In this document: one piece after another, positions 40,877 to 49,191 of the stretch | How positions within the stretch are numbered: the first letter of the stretch is position 1 | How the letters are laid out: every line of letters begins with the position of its first letter | From: Tritrichomonas musculus | Lineage: Eukaryota; Parabasalia; Tritrichomonadida; Tritrichomonadidae | Direction: 5' to 3' | DNA length: 64,000 nucleotides | Assembly (NCBI GenBank): GCA_039105265.1 | Contig: JAPFFF010000022.1 | Span: 806,001 to 870,000 of the forward strand | The notes under the pieces: generated by a model | Databases searched by the model: none | What the model was told of the DNA's origin: nothing | What the model saw: only the letters and a program-made list of their open reading frames with translations | Made by a program: the position numbers and the translations under genes

Positions 40877-41743
40877 ATGGATGAACCCCCAAGTGCAGAA
40901 CTAATAAATAAAGTAGAAACATTGATTAAAGAGACCTTACGGAAGAACATGAAAGAGATAGATGGTGCTTTGATTAAACCATTATCACCTGATTATCCTT
41001 TTAGCACAAATGGTATATACTTTTTAATTGGTAAACCAGGTGCTGGTAAAAGTTTTTGGATATGGAGACATATTATGATAACAGAGAGGTTGTTTAAACA
41101 TCCATACTACCAAAAGATAATATTTTGCTCAAGCTCTGGTAAAATGGATAAAACAGCTGAAACACTTAATAAACAGATACAATCAAGAATCGATTATGTA
41201 AAGGAAAGAGAATTAATGAGTTATCTTAAAAGACATCTTCGAAGAAAGATAAAGTATTATGCTATTGTCAAATATGTATTATCTCGAATGAAAGAGACCA
41301 ATGACGAAATGAGGAGGCTCATTGAGAAGCATCATTTAAATGAGCTCAATGATAAAATAATATATATAGCCAATAAGTTAGTCAAGTATGAAACATCATC
41401 ATATCCATATAACACATTATTGATACTAGATGATTGTGCAGGTAGTGATTTATTAAAGAATGGTAATAGTGAATTTATCAAGTTGTTAACCAAGACAAGA
41501 CACTATAATTTAACATGTATCATGGCTATCCAAACTATTCGATTTGTTCATATGAATGCGAAAAGGTTAGCAACAGATATCATATGTTATACAGGATATA
41601 GTGAGGAAGATTTTACTAGCTTGTTGCAACAAACTAATAACTCATTAAATACTAAGCAGACAGTAGCTGAATACTTACAACATAAAGAACCACATGAAAA
41701 ATTCGTAATGAATATTTCTGCTAATAAGTACTATTTCGAATAA
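40877..41743 (+). CDS. B2: genome-packaging ATPase (FtsK/HerA type)
   Basis: A 288-residue ATPase. Walker A is LIGKPGAGKSFW near residue 52 and Walker B is TLLILDDCAGSDLL near residue 178, then TRHYNLTCIMAIQTIRFVH. A Lys/Arg-rich helix lies between them. It is the DNA-packaging motor of Polinton-type particles and matches element A along its whole length. It directly follows the integrase. Confidence 0.9.
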   Translation: MDEPPSAELINKVETLIKETLRKNMKEIDGALIKPLSPDYPFSTNGIYFLIGKPGAGKSFWIWRHIMITERLFKHPYYQKIIFCSSSGKMDKTAETLNKQIQSRIDYVKERELMSYLKRHLRRKIKYYAIVKYVLSRMKETNDEMRRLIEKHHLNELNDKIIYIANKLVKYETSSYPYNTLLILDDCAGSDLLKNGNSEFIKLLTKTRHYNLTCIMAIQTIRFVHMNAKRLATDIICYTGYSEEDFTSLLQQTNNSLNTKQTVAEYLQHKEPHEKFVMNISANKYYFE

Positions 41744-41760
41744 TTTTTTATTTTTTAAAA

Positions 41761-42216
41761 ATGGGAATTAAACTTCATTCAGAAGAAGATTATTGGAAGC
41801 CAAATTATGCTAAACAAAAAGAATTTTCTCCATGGCAAACGATAATAAAAGGAGGAGTAGGTTTAGGTGGTAAATTATTAATGGGAGCTGCAGATAGTTT
41901 TACTGGAGGTCTTGCAAGTAAAATATTGGATGCTTCAGCAGGTGGATTAACCAAGCATGCTGGTGTTATTGGTTCAGTTGCGAGAGGTCTTGGTGAAAGC
42001 TACTTGAGCGATAGTACAAGAAATAAATTAGCAAACATAGCTGACACAGCATTAAAATATGTCCCAGATGGAAAAGTGAAAACTGCCTTATCATCAATTA
42101 ATAAATCTGCAAAAGGTGAATCAGTTGGAGCACCTCTTGAAAAGCCAGCATTTTCGTCTAGATCATTACAAGAGAGTGACTTTACTACCAACAATCGGGC
42201 GAGAACCTACATCTAA
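41761..42216 (+). CDS. B2: small Gly/Ala-rich structural protein (pVI-like candidate)
   Basis: A 151-residue protein: a charged start (HSEEDYWKPNYAKQKEFSPW), then a Gly/Ala amphipathic region (GGVGLGGKLLMGAADSFTGG; GGLTKHAGVIGSVARGLGES) and a basic, Ser-rich tail. It occupies the same slot as 10742 in element A but shares mainly composition. A membrane-active or capsid-internal role, as for adenovirus pVI, is inferred. Confidence 0.45.
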   Translation: MGIKLHSEEDYWKPNYAKQKEFSPWQTIIKGGVGLGGKLLMGAADSFTGGLASKILDASAGGLTKHAGVIGSVARGLGESYLSDSTRNKLANIADTALKYVPDGKVKTALSSINKSAKGESVGAPLEKPAFSSRSLQESDFTTNNRARTYI

Positions 42217-42263
42217 TGAAAACTCAAAAAAACTAAATTTTTGGACTTTTTTGTTTATTTTAA

Positions 42264-42815
42264 ATGTCAAAACATCTAACAGGTTCTAAGAGACTTGCAG
42301 TTATTCATAAATGGTTGAATGGAAGGGATGACCCAGATTGGGAAGTTTTACCTACAAAAACCAAAGACAAGTATATTGTAAAACAGCGAAAAACTCCAAT
42401 AACTCGAGAATATCAAGAAAACTCAGAAAGTGAAAATAACGAAGAAACTCAAGAAAACTCAGACAGTGAAGAACATGAGGAACTTGAAGAAAAGCCAAGA
42501 AAGCCAATAAGTTCGAAAGCTGCACGAAAACCTCCAAAACCTCGAAAAACTCAACAAAGCCAAGTTTATGACCCTACTGTGAATGAGGAAATACTAAAAC
42601 AGCTAAAATCACTAGGTGAAGAAATGAAGATAAGTCGAGAGAAGAAAGAACAGAGACGTATGATAAAGGAGGTTGTTGATAAAAGGATGAGTAAACCAAG
42701 ACAACAGTATGTTCCTGAAGAACCGCCACAACAATATGAAGAAGAACAACAACCTCAATATATACCTATGAGACCTATTGGTAGGAGAAATCGCATCTTT
42801 GAAGATATGATGTAA
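42264..42815 (+). CDS. B2: conserved protein with low-complexity acidic linker, before the capsid gene
   Basis: A 183-residue counterpart of 11337-11957. The N-terminal LTGSKRLAVIHKWLNGRDDP and DPTVNEEILKQLKSLGEEMK blocks are shared. Between them lies a Glu/Ser/Asn-repetitive linker (ENSESENNEETQENSDSEE) and a basic Pro stretch. The C-terminal PIGRRNRIFEDMM is short and basic. It may be a capsid assembly helper by position; no domain was recognised. Confidence 0.6.
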   Translation: MSKHLTGSKRLAVIHKWLNGRDDPDWEVLPTKTKDKYIVKQRKTPITREYQENSESENNEETQENSDSEEHEELEEKPRKPISSKAARKPPKPRKTQQSQVYDPTVNEEILKQLKSLGEEMKISREKKEQRRMIKEVVDKRMSKPRQQYVPEEPPQQYEEEQQPQYIPMRPIGRRNRIFEDMM

Positions 42816-42832
42816 ATTTTTTTCTATCTAAA

Positions 42833-44515
42833 ATGCTTAACAAGGAATCCTATATGAAAACCTCAGCAGAGGTTTGTACTCAGATTGCATCTTACTTTGA
42901 TGTTGTCGATAATTGCATAGCACTTAGTGATACTAATAAGGCATACTCATTAAATCCACAAACTTCGTATTCACCATCACCACCAATTAAGAGTGGTTCC
43001 TATACAACATGTATTATCTCTCCTAATACTCATAATACTGCTGATATATATAATGGATTTATTCGAGCAGATATGAGAGTGATGATAAAAATAGACAAGC
43101 CAATTCTAAGTGATTTAGAAAATGTCAGTGGTTATAATTTTGGTAAGGTATGGTTTGGTTTTAAGGATGCTCGAGATGCTGTTGAGAAGTATGAAATTGT
43201 AGCTAATGGTATGACGCTTTATACCCAGAACTTTGGATGTGAAGAATCCTTTTTAACTGCATGTTGTGCAAATGAAGTTACTAAAAGAGCTGATATATAT
43301 AGTAAAGCAAGACATAAGGATATTTGGAATGATACTCATGGAAGGAGATGTGGTTTTGTTGCAAATCTTAACAAAGATGTGACTTCTGTCACTGAAACAA
43401 TTAGATTAAAGATTGATTTGCGACGATTCCTACCTTTATCTAATATCAAGTACTTGCCAGCATTTGCAGGTAAAATCGAATTACGTCTATACTTTTCAAC
43501 AGCTGGTATGGTATATTGTCCAGTTGGTTTTGAAAAGAGCTTGGTTGCTAATCCACATATAATGAAAGACTTCAATGTTGATGAAATTACCAATGAATTT
43601 CGACCTATTGGAGAACCAATATGGATGTGGACAAGTACCGAAAAAATAGCAATGGATAAGATTAATCACCCCAAGAATCTTCCACCTGTTGGTGAAAATC
43701 ATGGAGGAGCATATGAAGTCGCAGGAGCTAACAAGACTAAGGAAAGAGTTGACCGAACTATTTACAGTGATTGGAGAACTTGGAGTGTTGTTGATTATTC
43801 CATTGAAGAATGTGCGAGTATTATACCTTGTTTTGGTATTCATGAATCTGTATATACAGCACTTGTTCAAAGATATGCTAACCCTCAACATCCACTTACA
43901 TTCCCAACACAGATTATGTCATTTTACACTTGTACAAGACCTCTTAATAATGAACAAGATAAAGCAACTATTACTATTACACCTAATTTTGTAGATAGTA
44001 TGTTTTGCTTATTCCCACTCAAGCATACACATAAGACATACTTCAAGAATCCTATGTTTGAAGCATTTCATATGAATTGTGGTAATTACAATAATATTCC
44101 TGCTAAAGCATTTGGTACGAATGGTAAGTATCCAGAGTTCCTCGAATATTGCCAGAATGCAATGAACATGAATGGAGAGCAAAATGGATTTAATAAAGAG
44201 GTTATTGCAAGTTTAGCGAATGAGTATCAATATAATGAAAACACAACAGGCTATTATCCAAATGATAGGTCCTCATTCTTCATAGGTCTTCCTACTGAAA
44301 CAGATGGAACATATCAACAAGGTCTTTCAAGTCTTGCACCTATTAACTTCGAATTGATATGTAGTCAAAAGGCAGATAATCCATTTAGACAGGAAGTAGA
44401 TACACCTCCATTATTATGCTTATTAACAGATATATCAATTAGTATCTTAATTAGACCTAATGGTATGCCACCATCAGTACGTATTGGTCCTTATGATTTA
44501 ACAACCCCTGAGTAA
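42833..44515 (+). CDS. B2: major capsid protein (double jelly-roll)
   Basis: A 560-residue open gene. Landmarks: CTQIASYFDVVDNCIALSDT, SYSPSPPI, NGFIRADMRVMIKI, VWFGFKDARDAVEKYEIVANG, SFLTACCANEVTKRADIYSK, then a second half with IPCFGIHESVYTALVQRYAN, MFCLFPLKHTHKTYFKNPMF, YNNIPAKAFG, a long Asn-rich loop and NGMPPSVRIGPYDLTTPE. It matches the Polinton/Maverick major capsid family; the two halves would each form a jelly roll. The position after ATPase and pVI-like genes is standard. Confidence 0.85.
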   Translation: MLNKESYMKTSAEVCTQIASYFDVVDNCIALSDTNKAYSLNPQTSYSPSPPIKSGSYTTCIISPNTHNTADIYNGFIRADMRVMIKIDKPILSDLENVSGYNFGKVWFGFKDARDAVEKYEIVANGMTLYTQNFGCEESFLTACCANEVTKRADIYSKARHKDIWNDTHGRRCGFVANLNKDVTSVTETIRLKIDLRRFLPLSNIKYLPAFAGKIELRLYFSTAGMVYCPVGFEKSLVANPHIMKDFNVDEITNEFRPIGEPIWMWTSTEKIAMDKINHPKNLPPVGENHGGAYEVAGANKTKERVDRTIYSDWRTWSVVDYSIEECASIIPCFGIHESVYTALVQRYANPQHPLTFPTQIMSFYTCTRPLNNEQDKATITITPNFVDSMFCLFPLKHTHKTYFKNPMFEAFHMNCGNYNNIPAKAFGTNGKYPEFLEYCQNAMNMNGEQNGFNKEVIASLANEYQYNENTTGYYPNDRSSFFIGLPTETDGTYQQGLSSLAPINFELICSQKADNPFRQEVDTPPLLCLLTDISISILIRPNGMPPSVRIGPYDLTTPE

Positions 44516-44542
44516 AAAGATGTATATTTTATTTTATAGAAA

Positions 44543-44977
44543 ATGTCGAATGATTATAGAAGCCCACATGCTGAGATTGTTGGAAGAGAAGGTATGATGT
44601 ATAATGAAGCTACCATGAAAAATAAGGACATAGAGTTTCAACATTTTGGTGTGTTCAGTAATACTAATACTTATTCTGTAACCTTCAACCCATATATTAA
44701 TCGACCACCTACCCAGATTATTGAACATGAGGACCCAGTTAGATTTCCAGATACTCGAGAACATATAACCAAACCTGTTCGTGAACCTCCTGTTAGTATT
44801 ACAGATGGTGGTTTTTATCGACATATAGGTGAAAAAGATAGACCAGTACCTCTCTTACCAAAATATCTTAAGAAGCCTGAGAAACCACCAATGCAAGGTA
44901 GAGCAAGAGAATATAATAAACAAGATATTCGATATGGACCTACCCAACATATCTTTACCCAAAATAACATCTATTAA
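44543..44977 (+). CDS. B2: conserved small Maverick protein (counterpart of 14714)
   Basis: A 144-residue protein with YRSPHAEIVGREGMMYNEA, FQHFGVFSNTNTYSVTFNPY, REPPVSITDGGFY and RYGPTQHIF, shared with element A. It is Pro- and Asn-rich, without membrane helices or enzyme motifs. It follows the capsid gene directly here but is one place later in A. Likely particle-associated; function unknown. Confidence 0.6.
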   Translation: MSNDYRSPHAEIVGREGMMYNEATMKNKDIEFQHFGVFSNTNTYSVTFNPYINRPPTQIIEHEDPVRFPDTREHITKPVREPPVSITDGGFYRHIGEKDRPVPLLPKYLKKPEKPPMQGRAREYNKQDIRYGPTQHIFTQNNIY

Positions 44978-45001
44978 TTTTTTATTGAATTTTTTATCCA
45001 G

Positions 45002-45448
45002 ATGAAAATGACAACAAGAAACGTCTATGACTATGTCAATGAACTTCGCGCAAAATGTGCTCCAAATACTAAACAATGTAATTTCTCGATACTTTGTGAC
45101 AAGTACCCAATGAAAGCAGGAGAATGGAGCTATTTAGGCAAAGTACTCTATGTCTCAATCAAGATAAAAGACAAGTGCCACAGATTTTATCCAGATAAGC
45201 TCAAAGAACTTGATCTTGACTCAATATTTATTAAGCCTAACTCAAGGAGAAAAATATCTGAAGATTTCGAAGAGTTCTACATAAATGGAAACACTACCAC
45301 TCAAGAGTATCAAGGAATCAAATACTACAACTACTCCATTGCAGCTGCTCCTACAAGTCATAAACCAAAAATCGATGCTCTCAAGCAGAAATATCAAATT
45401 GAGTCATTTGACATGTTTATTGGAGAACAGCTAGACTTAGTACTTTAA
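45002..45448 (+). CDS. B2: conserved small Maverick protein (counterpart of 14232)
   Basis: A 148-residue protein with VYDYVNELR, KQCNFSILCDKYPM, YLGKVLYVSIK, RFYPDKLKELDL, NSRRK and YYNYSIAAA, all shared with element A. The alternation of short strands and charged turns suggests a small globular fold. Function unknown. Confidence 0.6.
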   Translation: MKMTTRNVYDYVNELRAKCAPNTKQCNFSILCDKYPMKAGEWSYLGKVLYVSIKIKDKCHRFYPDKLKELDLDSIFIKPNSRRKISEDFEEFYINGNTTTQEYQGIKYYNYSIAAAPTSHKPKIDALKQKYQIESFDMFIGEQLDLVL

Positions 45449-45469
45449 GCCTATTTTTTCCCAACCTAA

Positions 45470-45994
45470 ATGATTAAGAAGAGGGGTACAACCAATGGAG
45501 TTCAAGCAAATGTATCTTTAGAACCATCAGCAGCTGCATCATCTACATCAAACATCAACAACAACATTATTATTAATAAGAGAGATGATGGCAAGGAAGA
45601 CATTGTTATTACAAGAGACATTGGAGTGCAAACTGAACCTGTTGAAGTTGAACCAGATGTACGTAATGTTATACTTGAAGCATATGCACAAATACTACTT
45701 AATCAAGACAAAGCACTACTAGCTAACATTATATCAAAGAAATGCATCATAGTACCTATTGAATCTCTTAGCAACATCATCAAAGCAATACTACATGTTA
45801 GTGAGGTTGAAGTACAACTTAATGAAGATGTTGGATGTTGTGCAGCTAAGAGCAATCCAATAAGAAAAATAGATGCTATTAAGATTATTAAAGATAATGG
45901 AGAGGTAGTCATTGACTTGAAACAAGTATATAATAAAGAATATAATGAGCTTGTTAATAATTATCATGTATGCTTAAAATATTGCATAGTATAA
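45470..45994 (+). CDS. B2: conserved Maverick protein with a QT motif (counterpart of 15167)
   Basis: A 174-residue protein. The N-terminus is Ala/Ser/Asn-rich (SLEPSAAASSTSNINNN), then INKRDDGKEDIVITRDI leads to GVQTE (residues 52-56, bases 45623-45637), followed by a helical domain with LLNQDKALLANIISKKC, SLSNIIKAIL and DVGCCAAKSNPIRKID. The motif sits in the flexible link between the two parts, a suitable place for partner binding. Function unknown. Confidence 0.6.
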   Translation: MIKKRGTTNGVQANVSLEPSAAASSTSNINNNIIINKRDDGKEDIVITRDIGVQTEPVEVEPDVRNVILEAYAQILLNQDKALLANIISKKCIIVPIESLSNIIKAILHVSEVEVQLNEDVGCCAAKSNPIRKIDAIKIIKDNGEVVIDLKQVYNKEYNELVNNYHVCLKYCIV

Positions 45995-46007
45995 AAAAGA
46001 CATATTA

Positions 46008-46024
46008 CTTAAAAAAAAAAAAAA

Positions 46025-46055
<31 letters not shown>

Positions 46056-46076
46056 ACTTAAAAAAATTATTTTTTT
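46008..46076. repeat. Poly-A tracts broken by CTT
   Basis: Two A-runs of roughly 18 and 26 bases separated by CTT, then another CTT and a further A/T stretch, between two convergent genes (stop codons at 45992-45994 and 46081-46083). They probably form the 3' ends of both transcripts or reflect slippage. Confidence 0.6.
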
Positions 46077-46080
46077 ACTC

Positions 46081-46452
46081 TTACTCCTTGTCTTTTGGAG
46101 ATGAAGCTTCTTGTTCATCTTCATCATCTTCTTCTTGTGTCTCTTGCGAGTCAGGCACTATAGGCACGTGAAAGCCAATAGATTTTGGTGTTGGAGATTG
46201 AGGAATCTTTTTATGAAAAACCTCGCAGGTAGTGAGATTCATTTGAGTAAGTGCTTCAGCAATCTTGTTCATGTTTGCTTGTATCAAAGGGTCATAGATG
46301 GTGCAGACATTAGATGATGTCGAGTTTATTATTTTTTGGTTGAACAGAAATATCACCTCTTTAATAGCATTGGCTATTTCAACATGAGCATTTTTGATAG
46401 CTAGCTTTTGCTGTTTTTGGAATTCTTTGAAGTCATTTCCAGAACGCGACAT
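46081..46452 (-). CDS. B2: small helical protein with acidic tail
   Basis: A 123-residue protein. The N-terminal 80 residues are helical (FKEFQKQQKLAIKNAHVEIA; NKIAEALTQMNL), followed by a Pro-rich link and an acidic tail (SQETQEEDDEDEQEASS). No family is recognised and there is no counterpart in A. TCACTTCATTTTTTAAAATG at its start contains an initiator-like TTCATT. It is divergent from the bZIP-like gene. Confidence 0.5.
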   Translation of the reverse strand: MSRSGNDFKEFQKQQKLAIKNAHVEIANAIKEVIFLFNQKIINSTSSNVCTIYDPLIQANMNKIAEALTQMNLTTCEVFHKKIPQSPTPKSIGFHVPIVPDSQETQEEDDEDEQEASSPKDKE

Positions 46453-46528
46453 TTTAAAAAATGAAGTGATTTTGTTTGCGAATATTCAATTTTCAAAAAT
46501 AATTCAATTTTTTTTCTCGAATGAAATC

Positions 46529-46804
46529 ATGAGCCAAAATTTAGATTTGGGTGAGTTCAAGGAAACAGCTATCATCAAGAAGTTGAAGAAGTCCAAGAGT
46601 AACAACAACCTCAAAAATATTGATACTGCAAAAACTGAAACAACAGAAAAACGTGGTAGAAAGCAAAAGTATGCAACTGTTGAAGAACGAAATGAAGCAC
46701 GTAAACAACAGCAAAAGGCATATCGTGAAAGAAAGAAAAAAGAAGTACAAAGTATGAAGGAAAAAATAATGTCGTATGAAAGCAAAAAAAATGGTATCAC
46801 ATGA
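46529..46804 (+). CDS. B2: small basic bZIP-like/AT-hook protein
   Basis: A 91-residue protein from the ATG at 46529, chosen because its start matches the element A protein. It has EFKETAIIKKLKKSKSNNNL, an AT-hook-like EKRGRKQKY, then the basic helix RNEARKQQQKAYRERKKKE running into a weak zipper. Probably a DNA-binding regulator of the element's genes. The stop lies at the edge of a 19 bp tandem repeat array. Confidence 0.6.
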   Translation: MSQNLDLGEFKETAIIKKLKKSKSNNNLKNIDTAKTETTEKRGRKQKYATVEERNEARKQQQKAYRERKKKEVQSMKEKIMSYESKKNGIT

Positions 46805-47047
46805 AAAAGGTATCTTATGAGGAAAAAGGTAGCTTATGAGGAAAAAGGTAGCTTATGAGGAAAAAGGTAGCTTATGAGGAAAAAGGTAGCTTATGAGGAA
46901 AAAGGTAGCTTATGAGGAAAAAGGTAGCTTATGAGGAAAAAGGTAGCTTATGAGGAAAAAGGTAGCTTATGAGGAAAAAGGTAGCTTATGAGGAAAAAGG
47001 TAGCTTATGAGGAAAAAGGTAGCTTATGAGGAAAAAGGTAGCTTATG
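46801..47047 (+). repeat. Perfect 19 bp tandem repeat, 13 copies
   Basis: Thirteen units of AGGAAAAAGGTAGCTTATG or its phase shifts. Only the first is clearly variant (GTATCTT for GTAGCTT). The unit length is not a multiple of three and the array is not coding. It fills the gap between the bZIP-like gene and the convergent 47083 gene. Such homogeneity implies recent expansion or strong homogenisation. Confidence 0.92.
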
Positions 47048-47082
47048 AGGAAAAACATGTAGTTAAAAAAACTTTTTTTTAG

Positions 47083-47508
47083 TTATTCATTTTTCTTGTA
47101 GTACATTGTGATGAACTTCTTGTTTCTTTTCACTTTCTTATGTGTAAAGTGTCTCTTTGTTCCATCGAGATGCCCGAAACCAAGTCGAGTAATAGATAGT
47201 TCATGACCAAAGAACATGTTGTACAAGTTAACAATGTCTCTTGCAGGATAACAATCTTTCTCGAGGTTGTCAAACCATTCATCATACCTCTTTTTTTGTT
47301 TTGCTCGAAGTCGATGTGCATCATTTTCAAGAGCATGAGCATAATTTTCACACATCGTTCTTAAATTTGATGTATCATCTTCAACTTTTAGTTGAGATAT
47401 TTTTTTCGACATGTTTATATTAATTTTGTAGTCGAATGAATCATGATCTTTAGGAGGTGTTTGTTTTTGTAAAATATCTTCTATTTTATCTTCTTCTTCA
47501 TTCATCAT
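47083..47508 (-). CDS. B2: small protein, possible winged-helix-like C-terminus
   Basis: A 141-residue protein. An acidic start (MNEEEDKIEDILQ) is followed by a helical middle (RTMCENYAHALENDAHRLRA) and a C-terminal part, ARDIVNLYNMFFGHELSITR, LGFGHLDGTKR and KKVKRNKKFITMYYKK, whose helix-turn-helix and final beta-strand pattern recalls winged-helix modules of viral replication proteins. This is a weak pattern call. No counterpart in A was seen. Confidence 0.45.
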   Translation of the reverse strand: MMNEEEDKIEDILQKQTPPKDHDSFDYKININMSKKISQLKVEDDTSNLRTMCENYAHALENDAHRLRAKQKKRYDEWFDNLEKDCYPARDIVNLYNMFFGHELSITRLGFGHLDGTKRHFTHKKVKRNKKFITMYYKKNE

Positions 47509-47698
47509 TAATAAAATAATAGTGATATTAATAAATATATTTTTTTAAAATTTCAATATATTTTATTTTTTTTAATTCAATTTTTGAATTTTTATAGTGT
47601 ATTTAACTTTTTCAAAGAAAAATATCTACCTTCGAGTTTTTCTACGAAATTTAAAATTTAGTGATATCAACTAGAAAATAGATCATTTTTATACTTGT

Positions 47699-49117
47699 AT
47701 GTCATACAACTACAGCTCAGACAGCGATGTTAGTCTATTTGACTCGATCGAGCAATCGGGTCAACAAGCTCCACCATCAGATCCGCCATCAGCTCCACCC
47801 ACAGAAGATTGGATCAAGAACATGACCCCAGAACAACTCGAATCCATGAGACAGTTCATCATGAAGCAGCAAGAAGAAGCAGCAGCTAGATTAAAGAAGA
47901 AGCAGCAAGAAGAAGAAGCAGCTAGATTGAAGAAGAAGCAAGAAGAAGAAGAAGCAGCAAGATTGAAGAAGCAGCAAGAAGAAGAAGAAGCAGCTAGATT
48001 GAAGAAGCAGCAAGAAGAAGAAGCAAGAAGGAAGAAGAAGCAAGAAGAAGAAGCATTAGCAAGATTGAAGCAAGAAGACGATGCAAGAAGGAAGAATCCA
48101 TATGTTCCATATGTTCCAATTTCCAATAAAGTCTTTCCACCACCTCGCTCATATAATATAATACAAGTTCCTCCACCTCCTCCACCTCCTTCTAATCAAC
48201 AAATACCGCCACCTCCAAGAGTTCTCGCTAGACCATCTGCATTTGTCGAGAATCAAAAACTCGGTTCCAATCCAAAAGAAGAAACAAAGATAGAAGGAGA
48301 AGAAGAAGAAGTTGATCATGAACAAGAACAAGAACCAGTTCACAGAGAACCATATAAGCCACCGAAAAGTGTTCATGATATGAAATCCAATAGTGATTAT
48401 AAGGAGGATAATGTTAGGCCATTCGACTTTCGAGATGAAATGGAACGATTAATAGAAGAAAATGAAAACTTGAAAGAACGATTAACGAAGTTGGAGGAGA
48501 AAATGACTGGTGTAGAATTTCACATTGAAGACATCAATCACAATGCTGAAGAACTCAGGAAAGACATTGATAATAACGACGAATACGCACTCGAGCTGAT
48601 GAAATTGGAACTTGCTCCAAAAAAGGTGGCGAAGTACATTAACAAAATTCACGATCTGAAGAAGGACGTGTCAGATCTCAAAAATGCTCAACAAGCTGGT
48701 CCTCCAACAGATGATGCATTTGCTGAAAAGTTGACAAGATCGAAATTGATGATGAAAGAAGCTGATTATCTTCGAAACATGTTGGAAGCTGTTGAATCAT
48801 ATGACAAGAAAAAAGCACCAGATCCGATAAGCGTGTTCAAGTCCTATGGATGGAAGTTGTCCAATTGCGTTTATCATCTTCGACCATACTTATCACAAGA
48901 AGAGAAAGAGAAGTTGGACAAAGCATGCAGCTTCGAGAGAAGTGGAAAGAAGCAATCACCGAAGCAAGTGCTGAAAGCCATTAGGCAATGGGGTGAATCA
49001 ATGGAGAAGAACGAAATTCAACGGAACTCTGAATCGAAGTCGAAAGGACATGAGTTCCAATATCATTTTCCACATCTCGAAGATAATGTCGTTGATGATG
49101 ATGATTACCCCCAATAA
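47699..49117 (+). CDS. B2: coiled-coil protein with KKQQEEEAARL repeats
   Basis: A 472-residue protein. After a Ser/Pro-rich start comes a run of about eight units close to KKQQEEEAARL (bases about 47865-48070), a single long charged alpha-helix. Then come a Pro-rich linker (VPPPPPPPS), a second coiled coil (ENENLKERLTKLEEKMTG), and a helical C-terminal domain (SVFKSYGWKLSNCVYHLRPY; KQVLKAIRQWGESMEK). The repeats are encoded by GAAGAAGCAGCAAGA-type codons prone to slippage. A cytoskeleton-like or capsid-linking scaffold is a guess. Confidence 0.55.
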   Translation: MSYNYSSDSDVSLFDSIEQSGQQAPPSDPPSAPPTEDWIKNMTPEQLESMRQFIMKQQEEAAARLKKKQQEEEAARLKKKQEEEEAARLKKQQEEEEAARLKKQQEEEARRKKKQEEEALARLKQEDDARRKNPYVPYVPISNKVFPPPRSYNIIQVPPPPPPPSNQQIPPPPRVLARPSAFVENQKLGSNPKEETKIEGEEEEVDHEQEQEPVHREPYKPPKSVHDMKSNSDYKEDNVRPFDFRDEMERLIEENENLKERLTKLEEKMTGVEFHIEDINHNAEELRKDIDNNDEYALELMKLELAPKKVAKYINKIHDLKKDVSDLKNAQQAGPPTDDAFAEKLTRSKLMMKEADYLRNMLEAVESYDKKKAPDPISVFKSYGWKLSNCVYHLRPYLSQEEKEKLDKACSFERSGKKQSPKQVLKAIRQWGESMEKNEIQRNSESKSKGHEFQYHFPHLEDNVVDDDDYPQ

Positions 49118-49191
49118 GATAGGTCATAACTAAAAAAATAATTTTTTTAACTTTTTCTTTGTTTTTATTTTTATCGTTTCACTTTTATTTT

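Noticed and set aside
46801-47047. CRISPR-like array
   Set aside because: The units are directly adjacent with no spacers, and the DNA is eukaryotic. It is a plain tandem repeat.
47761-48376. Antisense Ser/Cys/Phe-rich frames opposite the KKQQEEEAARL repeats
   Set aside because: They are produced by the repeated GAAGAAGCAGCAAGA codons of the real gene.
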